From NCBI GenBank assembly GCA_948960675.1, contig CARDPF010000167.1, forward strand, positions 1 to 7,154: a stretch of DNA of 7,154 bases. Reading direction: 5' to 3'. The translations under genes and the position numbers were made by a program. This document shows positions 1 to 6,116 of this stretch, one piece after another (the stretch's first letter is position 1; each line of letters opens with the position of its first letter). This DNA is from an uncultured Eisenbergiella sp. GTDB lineage: Bacteria > Bacillota > Clostridia > Lachnospirales > Lachnospiraceae. The notes beneath the pieces were generated by a model, which worked only from the letters and a program-made list of their open reading frames with translations, did not search any database and was not told the origin of the DNA.

Positions 1-38
1 TTGTGTGACTGGAGTTCAGACGTGTGCTCTTCCGATCT
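1..38 (+). other. Illumina TruSeq adapter, left end (artefact)
   Basis: Positions 5-38 match the 34-base TruSeq read-2/index adapter exactly (starts GTGACTGGAGTTC, ends CTTCCGATCT). The four preceding bases TTGT are the reverse complement of ACAA, the first four bases of the index read at the right end. This is sequencing-library sequence, not genome. It truncates the substrate-binding protein gene that runs into it. Peptides translated from it (for example MTGVQTCALPI) are adapter artefacts and should not be annotated as protein. Confidence 0.99.
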
Positions 39-865
39 CTCTTGTCCATGGGCATTCCGAAATATCCGGCCATCGCCTCCAGATGCTTGTTGTTAGGGTC
101 TGTGGAGAACGGGATCTCATCGCTTGCGTCGCCGTTGCCGTTGGCATCCTGTTCCTTGAACGCTTTCAATACCGCTTCAAATTCTTCCGTGGTGGTCGGC
201 ATCTCCATTCCCACGTTTTCCAGCCAGCGGGAGTTGATAAACGGGCTGTAACCTACGGCCACGTCACCGCAGACATAAGGAATGGTGTAGATATGTCCAT
301 CGGGAGCCGTCATCTTCTCACGCACACCGGGCAGTTCCAAAATTGCGGAAATATTCGGGCAGTACTGCTCGAAAATATCCTCCAACGGAATAAACACACC
401 CTGCTCCACGCCATAGGTCAGGATCATGGCATCGGACAGAATCCAGCCGCCGATCACGTCCGCATAGTCGCCGGAGTTCAGATCCAGGTTCATTCTCTCG
501 GTAGCGTTCTCATAAGCAAAAATCCTCAGATCCACATCCACGTTGGTCTGCTTTTTGAATTCGTCCATCATGTAGAACTCACCGGTAGAACTGGAATCGT
601 CACAGAAGATGGAGAAGCTGTAGGTTCCCTCATCCACGATCGGCAGGCCTTCCGCATACATCAGGCCATCCACCTTGCCGTCCGCGTCCACCTCTGCAGG
701 CGCAGGCGCATCGGCATCATCCTTGTCGTCCGTGTCCGCCACGGCGGGCGCGTCGTCTCCTGCCGAGGAATTTCCGGAGGAATCGCTGCCGGAATTTCCG
801 CAGCCAGCCAATGTCGTCACCGTCATGGCTGTCAGCAGTAACATTGCCACTAACTTTTTCTTCAT
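39..865 (-). CDS. lplA: LplA-type extracellular solute-binding lipoprotein (3' end missing)
   Basis: This is the substrate-binding lipoprotein of an oligosaccharide ABC importer, anchored on the outer face of the membrane, where it delivers sugar to the two permeases encoded just upstream. I translated 275 residues before the adapter cuts the gene. The family is usually around 500 residues or more, so roughly half is missing. Seen: start MKKKLVAMLLL, a hydrophobic signal segment, and lipobox LAGC with Cys22 as the likely lipidated residue. A low-complexity acidic/Ala/Pro linker spans about 24-66. The mature domain follows, with the stretch IYTIPYVCGDVAVGY at 192-206. A DANGNGDASDEIP loop at 240-252 resembles the calcium-binding loop of LplA/AlgQ-type binding proteins. 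The ATG at 865 has a TAAGGAG site eight bases upstream. An ATG at 873 is closed by a stop after three codons. The ligand cannot be read from the sequence; a fucosylated oligosaccharide is inferred from the neighbours only. Confidence 0.92.
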
Positions 866-873
866 TCTTTCAT

Positions 874-880
874 CTCCTTA
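874..880 (-). promoter_or_regulatory. Ribosome binding site of lplA
   Basis: The minus strand reads TAAGGAG eight bases before the ATG at 865, a near-consensus Shine-Dalgarno site. It fixes the start of the lipoprotein and fits the high translation expected of a binding protein. Confidence 0.85.
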
Positions 881-889
881 TTTTTATTC

Positions 890-925
890 TACCAAGCGGC
901 ATATGCCGCATTGATAACCATGGTA
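890..925 (-). promoter_or_regulatory. Hairpin in the lplC-lplA spacer
   Basis: A perfect 14-base palindrome, GCGGCATATGCCGC, lies at 896-909 (GCGGC/GCCGC stem with an ATAT loop). It is enclosed by complementary arms TACCA (890-894 on plus) and TGGTA (921-925). No T-tract follows on the minus strand, so it is not a standard terminator. Because it lies 25-60 bases before the binding-protein start, it could protect or process the mRNA so that lplA is expressed more than the permeases, or it could be a protein-binding palindrome. Its function is inference. Confidence 0.5.
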
Positions 926-942
926 CAAAATAGCTTTTTACA

Positions 943-961
943 GAAACCGTTTGTTAACAAC
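943..961. promoter_or_regulatory. Candidate operator, copy A (upstream of lplA)
   Basis: The plus strand reads GAAACCGTTTGTTAACAAC. It matches 18 of 19 bases of a site upstream of lplB (2914-2932, minus strand) and contains the perfect palindrome TTGTTAACAA (951-960). It lies 10 bases after the lplC stop and about 77 bases before the lplA start. A palindromic core shared by the two spacers of one transporter locus suggests a dimeric transcription factor, perhaps LacI-like, but no regulator gene is present. The copies are in opposite orientation relative to their genes, which a palindromic site would tolerate. Confidence 0.45.
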
Positions 962-971
962 CAGAATGTAT

Positions 972-1904
972 TTACCCCTTTACGGAACCGATCATGACAC
1001 CCTTTACAAAATGTCTCTGGATGAAAGGATACAAAACCAAAACCGGAATACTACTGATAATGATCAGGGAGTATTTCATAACCTCAATCAGCTGCTTCTT
1101 CTCATTCAGGGCCGCCCTGGCTTCCGCCGTGGTCGCCGCCTGCTGCAAAGCAGTTTCGTTCGTGATCAGGATACTTCTCAATACCAGCTGCAACGGATAC
1201 TTCGTCTGGTCAGACATGTAAATCAAAGCGGAGAAGTAAGAGTTCCAGTGGCCAACGCCGTAATAGAGCACCATGATCGCCGTGATGGCGCCGGACAGGG
1301 GCAGCGCAATCTGGAAGAAGAACCTTCCCTGCGTACAGCCGTCAATTTCCGCCGCTTCATACAGTTCCTCAGAAATGTTGGACTTAAAGAAAGTCCTTGC
1401 CACGATCATGTTGTACACGCTCAAGCAGCCGGGCAGAACCAACGCCCACATGGTGTTGAGCAGCTGCAGGTTCCGGATTACCATATAGGTAGGAATCAAA
1501 CCGCCGCTGAAGAACATCGTGATCACGTAAAAAATGGTGATGAACTTCTTACCGGAGAACTTATCCCTTGACAGCGCATATGCGGTAGGTAATGTAACCG
1601 CAAGATTGATCAGCACGCCGCACACAGTGTACACAACGGAATTTAAAAAGCTGCGCACCACGGAATCGTCCTGAAACACTTCCGCATATCCTTTTAAGTT
1701 AAACCCGATCGGCAGCCAGATCACATGCCCGCCGGAAACTGCCTTGGGATCACTGAAGGATGAAATAATAACCCACCAGAGGGGGTACGCCACAATCACA
1801 AGCAGGATGGTCAGGATGATAAAGATGACCGTATCAAAAATCACGTCTTCCTTACAGCGTTTTATATTTTTTTCGACTTCGATTTCTTTTTCTCTTTTTC
1901 CCAT
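972..1904 (-). CDS. lplC: Sugar ABC transporter permease, LplC/YtcP type
   Basis: This is an inner-membrane permease of the CUT1/MalG-like class, the second half of the translocation channel with the adjacent LplB-type permease. From Met at 1904 it has 310 residues, normal for the family. A charged N-terminus (MGKREKEIEVEKNIKRCKED) leads into a first membrane span at about 22-49. Further spans lie near 86-110, 121-142, 151-170, 204-229 and 276-297. The ATPase-contact EAA loop is at about 180-203 (YEAAEIDGC...IALPL). The C-terminus ends FVKGVMIGSVKG, typical of YtcP/LplC proteins. An ATG at 1952 would lengthen it to 326 residues but would overlap lplB by 35 bases. The ATG at 1904 has a strong GAGGGGGAG site and leaves a 13-base spacer, so I prefer it. 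It is co-transcribed with lplB. Confidence 0.95.
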   Translation of the reverse strand: MGKREKEIEVEKNIKRCKEDVIFDTVIFIILTILLVIVAYPLWWVIISSFSDPKAVSGGHVIWLPIGFNLKGYAEVFQDDSVVRSFLNSVVYTVCGVLINLAVTLPTAYALSRDKFSGKKFITIFYVITMFFSGGLIPTYMVIRNLQLLNTMWALVLPGCLSVYNMIVARTFFKSNISEELYEAAEIDGCTQGRFFFQIALPLSGAITAIMVLYYGVGHWNSYFSALIYMSDQTKYPLQLVLRSILITNETALQQAATTAEARAALNEKKQLIEVMKYSLIIISSIPVLVLYPFIQRHFVKGVMIGSVKG

Positions 1905-1907
1905 GTT

Positions 1908-1916
1908 CTCCCCCTC
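1908..1916 (-). promoter_or_regulatory. Ribosome binding site deciding the lplC start
   Basis: The minus strand reads GAGGGGGAG, three bases before the ATG at 1904 and with its GAGGG core seven bases away. It lies between the lplB stop (1918-1920) and that ATG. It supports the 310-residue form over the longer one starting inside lplB. Confidence 0.8.
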
Positions 1917-1917
1917 G

Positions 1918-2862
1918 CTAGAATAAGCTTGTGCCGGACATCTTATCGGCAATCTTATTGACCAGAATCAGCATGACCATATTGATCAAGGTATTGAACA
2001 GGCCGATCGCGGATGAATAGGACATGTTATTGTCTATCATACCGACCTTATACACGTAGGTGGATATGATTTCCGATACGGACACATTCAAATCGTTCTG
2101 CAGTGCGAATGCCTTTTCAAAACCGATGGAAAGGATGCTGCCGCAGCTTAAAATCAACTGAATGGTGGCTGTCGGAAGGATGGACGGGAAGTCTATATAG
2201 TGGATGATCTGGAACTTCGTCGCGCCGTCGCACTTTGCCGCCTCATGCAGTTCGGGACTGATGCCGGACAGAGCGGCAAAATAAATAACGGAACTCCAGC
2301 CCATGCCCTGCCATACGCCGGACCATACATACAGATGCCGCCAGTACTCTTTCTTGGCCATGAAGTTGACCGCCTCGCCGCCCATCATCTTAATCACGGT
2401 ATTGATGATACCCACGGTCGGGGAAAGGAACAGGATCAACATACCGCACATAACGATGGTGGATATGAAGTTGGGCGCATATGTAACGGTCTGGATGACC
2501 TTTCTGTACCGCTTGTGCCGGAATGCATTCAGCATCAACGCCAGAATAATCGGAATCGGGAAAGAAACCAGCAGGCCGTATAAGCTAAGAATCAGCGTAT
2601 TGACAATCGTCCGCTCAAAATACGGAGAATTGATAAAACGCTCGAAATACCTAAGGCCTACCCAAGGGCTTCCCCAAATACCCTGCTTGGCATTGAAACG
2701 GCGGAATGCAATCTGCACGCCGTACATGGGAATGTAGCTGAAAATGAAAGTCAGAACCATTCCCGGAATGCAGAACGTCCATAGGGACCAATCCTTCTTC
2801 AAGGTCTCAAAAAAACTGCGCTTTTTAGGTTGGATGCCTGATTTGCTAACTTTTGTTTTCAA
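1918..2862 (-). CDS. lplB: Sugar ABC transporter permease, LplB type
   Basis: This is an inner-membrane permease of the MalF-like CUT1 class (LplB/YteP family), first gene of the transporter unit. It has 314 residues, a usual length. Seen: a basic N-terminal tail, a first span at about 28-50, the family signature GIWGSPWVGLRYFERF at 61-76, spans near 84-112, 127-150 and 180-200, an EAA loop at about 206-229 (LHEAAKCDGATKFQ...), the LplB-typical GFEKAFALQN at 247-256, and a last span at about 283-303. The start codon is TTG (2860-2862), with AGAGGGGTG five bases upstream. The next in-frame Met is residue 35, inside the first span, so TTG is the best start. Related systems in Firmicutes import pectin- or other polysaccharide-derived oligosaccharides and use a shared MsmX-like ATPase. 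No ATPase is encoded here. Confidence 0.95.
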   Translation of the reverse strand: MKTKVSKSGIQPKKRSFFETLKKDWSLWTFCIPGMVLTFIFSYIPMYGVQIAFRRFNAKQGIWGSPWVGLRYFERFINSPYFERTIVNTLILSLYGLLVSFPIPIILALMLNAFRHKRYRKVIQTVTYAPNFISTIVMCGMLILFLSPTVGIINTVIKMMGGEAVNFMAKKEYWRHLYVWSGVWQGMGWSSVIYFAALSGISPELHEAAKCDGATKFQIIHYIDFPSILPTATIQLILSCGSILSIGFEKAFALQNDLNVSVSEIISTYVYKVGMIDNNMSYSSAIGLFNTLINMVMLILVNKIADKMSGTSLF

Positions 2863-2867
2863 TGTTT

Positions 2868-2876
2868 CACCCCTCT
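2868..2876 (-). promoter_or_regulatory. Ribosome binding site for the TTG start of lplB
   Basis: The minus strand reads AGAGGGGTG with a five-base AAACA spacer before TTG. It is the only good Shine-Dalgarno site near the N-terminus and justifies the non-ATG start. Confidence 0.7.
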
Positions 2877-2913
2877 GCTCAATTTTTGTTTACTTTTTGC
2901 TCTTTTGTTAATA

Positions 2914-2932
2914 GTTGTTAACAAACGTTTTC
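2914..2932. promoter_or_regulatory. Candidate operator, copy B (lplB leader)
   Basis: The minus strand reads GAAAACGTTTGTTAACAAC, an 18/19 match to copy A at 943-961, with the same palindromic core TTGTTAACAA. A partial second unit, ATTAACAAA, follows immediately on the minus strand. It lies about 52 bases upstream of the lplB start and about 12 bases downstream of the candidate -10 box, where a bound repressor would block transcription. The AAAACGTTT portion resembles the CG-centred operators of the LacI/CcpA family but does not match the cre consensus well. The regulator is unknown. Confidence 0.5.
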
Positions 2933-2944
2933 CCTATGTCTTTT

Positions 2945-2968
2945 ATCATACTACAAAATTGCTGTAAA
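2945..2968 (-). promoter_or_regulatory. Candidate promoter of the lplBCA unit
   Basis: A promoter is expected between the terminator at 3048-3085 and lplB, in an extremely AT-rich stretch. The best -10 is TATGAT (minus strand, 2945-2950; 5/6 to consensus). The nearest -35-like hexamer, TTTACA (2963-2968), is only 12 bases away, too close for a standard pair. The hexamer at normal spacing (TTTCCT) is poor. Either the -10 is correct with a weak, activator-dependent -35, or TTTACA pairs with the poorer TAAAAG at 17 bases. Exact boxes are uncertain. Confidence 0.35.
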
Positions 2969-2994
2969 GGAAAGCCTTTTTTTCAAAATTTATT

Positions 2995-3024
2995 ATGCTT
3001 TTTTTAATTTTTATTTAAAAGCAT
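2995..3024. repeat. AT-rich inverted repeat in the intergenic spacer
   Basis: ATGCTTTT (2995-3002) and AAAAGCAT (3017-3024) are perfect 8-base inverted arms around a 14-base A/T-only loop. The repeat lies between the terminator and the candidate lplB promoter. It may be an AT-rich upstream element or protein site, or simply reflect low complexity. The rest of spacer 2863-3167 holds the promoter, operator and terminator listed separately. I see no gene in it. Confidence 0.3.
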
Positions 3025-3047
3025 TTTATTCTTCTATACAAAACACC

Positions 3048-3085
3048 AAAAAAGACGCCTCCATATGCCCGGAAACGTCTTTTTC
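3048..3085 (-). terminator. Rho-independent terminator of the fucosidase/peptidase unit
   Basis: On the minus strand, AGACGTTTCC (3080-3071) pairs with GGAGGCGTCT (3062-3053) in a 10-bp stem with two G-U pairs and an eight-base loop. It is followed by a T run (3052-3048). On the plus strand the two wobble positions become C-A mismatches, so the signal favours minus-strand transcripts. It lies about 80 bases after the peptidase stop and separates the two transcription units. Confidence 0.85.
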
Positions 3086-3167
3086 TATTATTTTAATCAG
3101 AAGTTAACATTTGTAAATTGTTAACCTGTTGATGCGCGCAGCCGTGCGCATTCCATAAAGCCTTTTC

Positions 3168-4592
3168 CTACTTTGCCAACTCAAACATAGTGGCCGCTCC
3201 CGCGCCCGTTCCGCCCCCTGCCAAAAATTCATGCACAGGTTCTGTTGCGGACGCTTCGGAAACGCCTGCGATATCCAAATGCAGCCAGGCCTTTCCCTCT
3301 GCAAAGGCCCTTATAAAGAGGCCGGCCGTGATGCTGCCGCAGGTCTCCCCTCCCACGTTTTTCACATCCGCCCACTTGCTCTCAATCATCTTTTCGTGCT
3401 CTTTAAAAAACGGGAGCCGCACGTAATGCTCGCCGGAACGCCCTGCCGCCTGTACAAATTCTTCATAAAATTCCTCCCCGTCCGCCAATACGGGTGCCAT
3501 GCACTTTCCAAACGTGATGGCCGCCGCGCCGGTGAGGGTGGCGATATCCAGTACACGGGAAGCCTTTTCATGTTTTACGGCAAAGGACACCGCATCCGCC
3601 AAAATCAGCCGGCCCTCTGCGTCCGTGTTCAGGATTTCTATGGTTTTACCGCCGTAGGAGGAAATCACGTCCCCGGGCAGCATTGCATCCGGGGAAATCC
3701 GGTTTTCACACATGGGAATTACCGCTACCGTATTTTTTGCGCCGCCACTTTTGGCCAGCGCATACAGGGCCGCAATCACGGCCGCCGCACCGCCCATGTC
3801 CCCTTTAATGCCTGCCATGGATCCCGCCGGTTTCACACAGTAACCGCCGGTATCCACCGTCACGCCTTTGCCGACAAAGGCCGTGATTTCCCCGCCCGGT
3901 ACGGGCAGGTAACGGATCACTGTCAGGCAGGGCGGATAGCTGCTGCCCTTCCCCACCGTCAGCAAAGCTTCCATATGCATCTGTTCCAGCTGTTTTGCAT
4001 CATATACCGCAACCTGCACCGCAAGATCCTCAAACAGCTTTTGCACCTCTTTTGCAAAAGCATCCGGCCGGAGCAGATTGGAAGGCTTGTTAACCGCATC
4101 CCGGGCATAATAAATTCCCTCTGCAAGCGCTTTTTTCTCTTCCAGCTTCTTTTGGTTTTCTTCTGTTTCGGCCACGCCGCAAAGTGTGACTGCCGGATCC
4201 TTTTCTTCCTTGGGTTCGGATTTGTACAGGGCAGGCCGGTAGCAGGCCAAAAACATCCCTTCCAGCGCCGCCCCCAGCAAATCCGCTTCCCCGAACGCAT
4301 CGTTTCTTGCCTCTTTTGCGGTCAGCAGGGGAACCGTAAACTCCTCCGCATAGGCCTTTGCCTCCTTCACCGCCTTGGCATAAACATTTTTTACTTCCGT
4401 CAGGTTTTTAAGCCCGTCCCCGATCCCTACGTAAACGGCAAAATCCTCCCCCTGCCCCCAGGTGACGATACGGCTCTCCAAATAATCCCCTTCAAAAAGC
4501 TTCCCCTTTTGCAGCCCTTCTGCATCCTGCTTTGTAAAAAAGCGCACGGTGGCCGCTTCCGGCATTTTTTCCTGTAACCCAATTGTAACCAT
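3168..4592 (-). CDS. M17 family leucyl aminopeptidase (cytosol aminopeptidase)
   Basis: A two-metal exopeptidase that removes N-terminal residues from peptides in the cytoplasm, where M17 enzymes usually act as hexamers. With the start chosen here it has 474 residues (E. coli PepA has 503). The N-terminal domain covers about 1-160 and is divergent. The catalytic domain contains NKPSNLLRP at 168-176, GKGVTVDTGGYCVKP at 241-255 and NTDAEGRL at 322-329. By alignment to PepA, the metal ligands are Lys242, Asp247, Asp265, Asp324 and Glu326, and the catalytic pair is Lys254/Arg328. All are present, so it should be active. There is no signal peptide. An in-frame GTG at 4637 would give 489 residues and a GTGA overlap with the fucosidase stop, but it has only a weak AGGG upstream. 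The ATG at 4592 has AAGGAGAG nine bases before it. It follows the fucosidase by 41 bases, probably in one operon. A peptidase beside a fucosidase is unusual; glycopeptide processing is only a guess. Confidence 0.93.
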   Translation of the reverse strand: MVTIGLQEKMPEAATVRFFTKQDAEGLQKGKLFEGDYLESRIVTWGQGEDFAVYVGIGDGLKNLTEVKNVYAKAVKEAKAYAEEFTVPLLTAKEARNDAFGEADLLGAALEGMFLACYRPALYKSEPKEEKDPAVTLCGVAETEENQKKLEEKKALAEGIYYARDAVNKPSNLLRPDAFAKEVQKLFEDLAVQVAVYDAKQLEQMHMEALLTVGKGSSYPPCLTVIRYLPVPGGEITAFVGKGVTVDTGGYCVKPAGSMAGIKGDMGGAAAVIAALYALAKSGGAKNTVAVIPMCENRISPDAMLPGDVISSYGGKTIEILNTDAEGRLILADAVSFAVKHEKASRVLDIATLTGAAAITFGKCMAPVLADGEEFYEEFVQAAGRSGEHYVRLPFFKEHEKMIESKWADVKNVGGETCGSITAGLFIRAFAEGKAWLHLDIAGVSEASATEPVHEFLAGGGTGAGAATMFELAK

Positions 4593-4601
4593 GCCCGTAT
4601 T

Positions 4602-4609
4602 CTCTCCTT
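4602..4609 (-). promoter_or_regulatory. Ribosome binding site deciding the aminopeptidase start
   Basis: The minus strand reads AAGGAGAG nine bases before the ATG at 4592. It lies inside the longer reading frame that begins at GTG 4637, so it argues for the 474-residue product. Confidence 0.75.
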
Positions 4610-4633
4610 CCAAAAATAATTGGCAATCCCTTG

Positions 4634-6097
4634 TCACCGCAATACAAACACCCTGCCGATGGGCGCTTTGCCCCCTGTTTCTTTAGCTGTATGCGCCAGA
4701 TACCCGCCTTCCTTTTTCTCAAAGGCAAGTTCCTGCCCACCGTCCAGTTCGGTGATTTTTTCTACCCGGCCTTCATACGGAATCCATACGTCCTTTGACA
4801 CCTTTTCGTTTTCGTCCCCAAAGGTCTCGATGGCATAAACGCAGTCCCCTTTTTTCGTAAAGCCGATACCGTCCTTTTTGTAAGGGGCGCAAACCCGGGT
4901 GCCATAAATGGCCTCCCCGTACACTTCCAGCCATTCCCCCATCCCAAGCAGGCTTTTCACCGCCCCTGCGGGCAGGCAGCCGTTTGGCTGGGGGCCTACA
5001 TTGATCGCCAGATTCCCGCCCTTGACCACAATGTCTGCCAACAGACAGATCAGTTCCCTCGGGCTTTTGTAGCGGTCTTCATAGGCGAAGGAAAAGGAGG
5101 TTCCCAGCGTAATGCAGCTTTCCCACGGGATTCCCAGCGGCTCGTCCGGCACACACTGCTCCGGCGTCACATAATTCTCATAAGGGCCGCCCACCGTCCG
5201 GTCCGCGCAGAGCATACCGGGCTGGAAGCGGCGCACCCGCTCAATAACCTCCCCCAGCCGTATATCCTGCCCGTTTTTGGCACACACCCACCCGGCGTCA
5301 AACCACATACCGTCCAGCCGGCCATAACGGCTTCCCAGTTCCATAATCTGGTTCTGGGTAAACTCTACAAAGCGCTCCCACTCTGCCGGTTCTTCCTTCG
5401 GATCATAGGACGGTCCCCGGTGCTGGTAGCTGCCCCGCTCGTATCTTTCGCTCCAATAGCTGTCCACATGCCAGTCCGCCTTGGAAAAATAGGCAATCAC
5501 GCCCAGTTCCCTTTTCCGGAAGGATTCAAACAAATGTGCACAAATATCCGCATAACGGTTTGTATGAAAGGGACAGTCCGCCGCCGTCACCTTATAATCG
5601 GAATATTGGCTGTCCCACATGCAAAAGCCGTCATGGTGCTTGGTGGTGAACAACAAATATTTCGTGCCCGCCGCCTTTGCAATATCCGCCCATTTTTCCG
5701 GCTCAAACCGGATGGGGTTGAAGGTTTTGTTTAAGTCAAAATACTGCTTTTTAAACTCCTCCCCCGTTGCCTCCCAGTCAATCCCTGTTCTGGACCAATC
5801 CGCATCCGCATCGGAAAGCGCCCAGGATTCCACAATCCCCAGCTGGCTGTAAGCCCCCCAATGCATCATCAGGCCCAGCTTTTGATCCTGAAACCATTCC
5901 AGCTTGGCAAGCACAGCCGGATCCGTGGGCCATACATACCGGTCCTTGGTGCTGTAATTGTGCACGCCGTTTTGCACGGCGTCCTCCCCTCCCGCTTCTT
6001 CCAAAACCTGTCCGCCGCACGCCTCCCCCAAAAGTGAGGTGTTTTCCTGCTCGTCGATCCTTTCTTTACCCATACCTCTCTTTACCGCCTTTTTCAT
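4634..6097 (-). CDS. GH29 alpha-L-fucosidase, cytoplasmic
   Basis: A retaining glycoside hydrolase that releases alpha-linked L-fucose from oligosaccharides. It has 487 residues, normal for GH29. The (beta/alpha)8 catalytic domain begins near residue 60. It shows KLGLMMHWGAYSQLG at 73-87 (substrate-binding His79), LLFTTKHHDGFCMWDS at 148-163 (paired His154/His155) and DGMWFDAGW at 262-270, where Asp267 is the predicted nucleophile. Glu326 in WESC (325-328) is the likely acid/base by comparison with other GH29 enzymes; that assignment varies between subfamilies and is less sure. GGNLAINVGPQPNG at 360-373 closes the barrel, and about 395-487 forms the C-terminal beta-sandwich. The N-terminus is charged with no hydrophobic stretch, so the enzyme should stay inside the cell and act on imported sugar. 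The ATG at 6097 has only a distant GAGGG (12-base spacing); Met9 at 6073 is an alternative. It starts 19 bases after the CBM9-like gene. Confidence 0.95.
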   Translation of the reverse strand: MKKAVKRGMGKERIDEQENTSLLGEACGGQVLEEAGGEDAVQNGVHNYSTKDRYVWPTDPAVLAKLEWFQDQKLGLMMHWGAYSQLGIVESWALSDADADWSRTGIDWEATGEEFKKQYFDLNKTFNPIRFEPEKWADIAKAAGTKYLLFTTKHHDGFCMWDSQYSDYKVTAADCPFHTNRYADICAHLFESFRKRELGVIAYFSKADWHVDSYWSERYERGSYQHRGPSYDPKEEPAEWERFVEFTQNQIMELGSRYGRLDGMWFDAGWVCAKNGQDIRLGEVIERVRRFQPGMLCADRTVGGPYENYVTPEQCVPDEPLGIPWESCITLGTSFSFAYEDRYKSPRELICLLADIVVKGGNLAINVGPQPNGCLPAGAVKSLLGMGEWLEVYGEAIYGTRVCAPYKKDGIGFTKKGDCVYAIETFGDENEKVSKDVWIPYEGRVEKITELDGGQELAFEKKEGGYLAHTAKETGGKAPIGRVFVLR

Positions 6098-6116
6098 TTT
6101 TATCGGTATCCCTCAT

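Noticed and set aside
5..841. Long plus-strand open frame covering the left end
   Set aside because: It begins inside the adapter and is antisense to the lplA-type gene, which has a lipobox, good ribosome binding site and family motifs.
1905..1952. Longer LplC start at 1952 overlapping lplB
   Set aside because: It adds a 16-residue tail overlapping the lplB coding end, while a strong ribosome binding site directly precedes the ATG at 1904.
2914..2932. CcpA catabolite-response element (cre)
   Set aside because: It has the AACGTT-like centre but lacks the flanking TG and CA positions of the cre consensus on either strand. It is kept only as an unassigned operator candidate.
2966..2983. Plus-strand terminator-like AAAGG-AAAG-CCTTT followed by Ts
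   Set aside because: The stem is only five base pairs, mostly A-T, with no plus-strand gene to terminate. It falls in the low-complexity promoter region.
3132..3151. GC-rich hairpin ATGCGC...GCGCAT after the aminopeptidase stop, as a terminator
   Set aside because: The perfect stem is only six base pairs with an eight-base loop, and no T-tract follows on the minus strand. The stronger signal is at 3048-3085.
3231..4577. 448-codon plus-strand open frame opposite the aminopeptidase
   Set aside because: It is a shadow of the M17 gene: Cys/His/Arg-rich, no recognisable domain. The opposite strand has every M17 catalytic residue.
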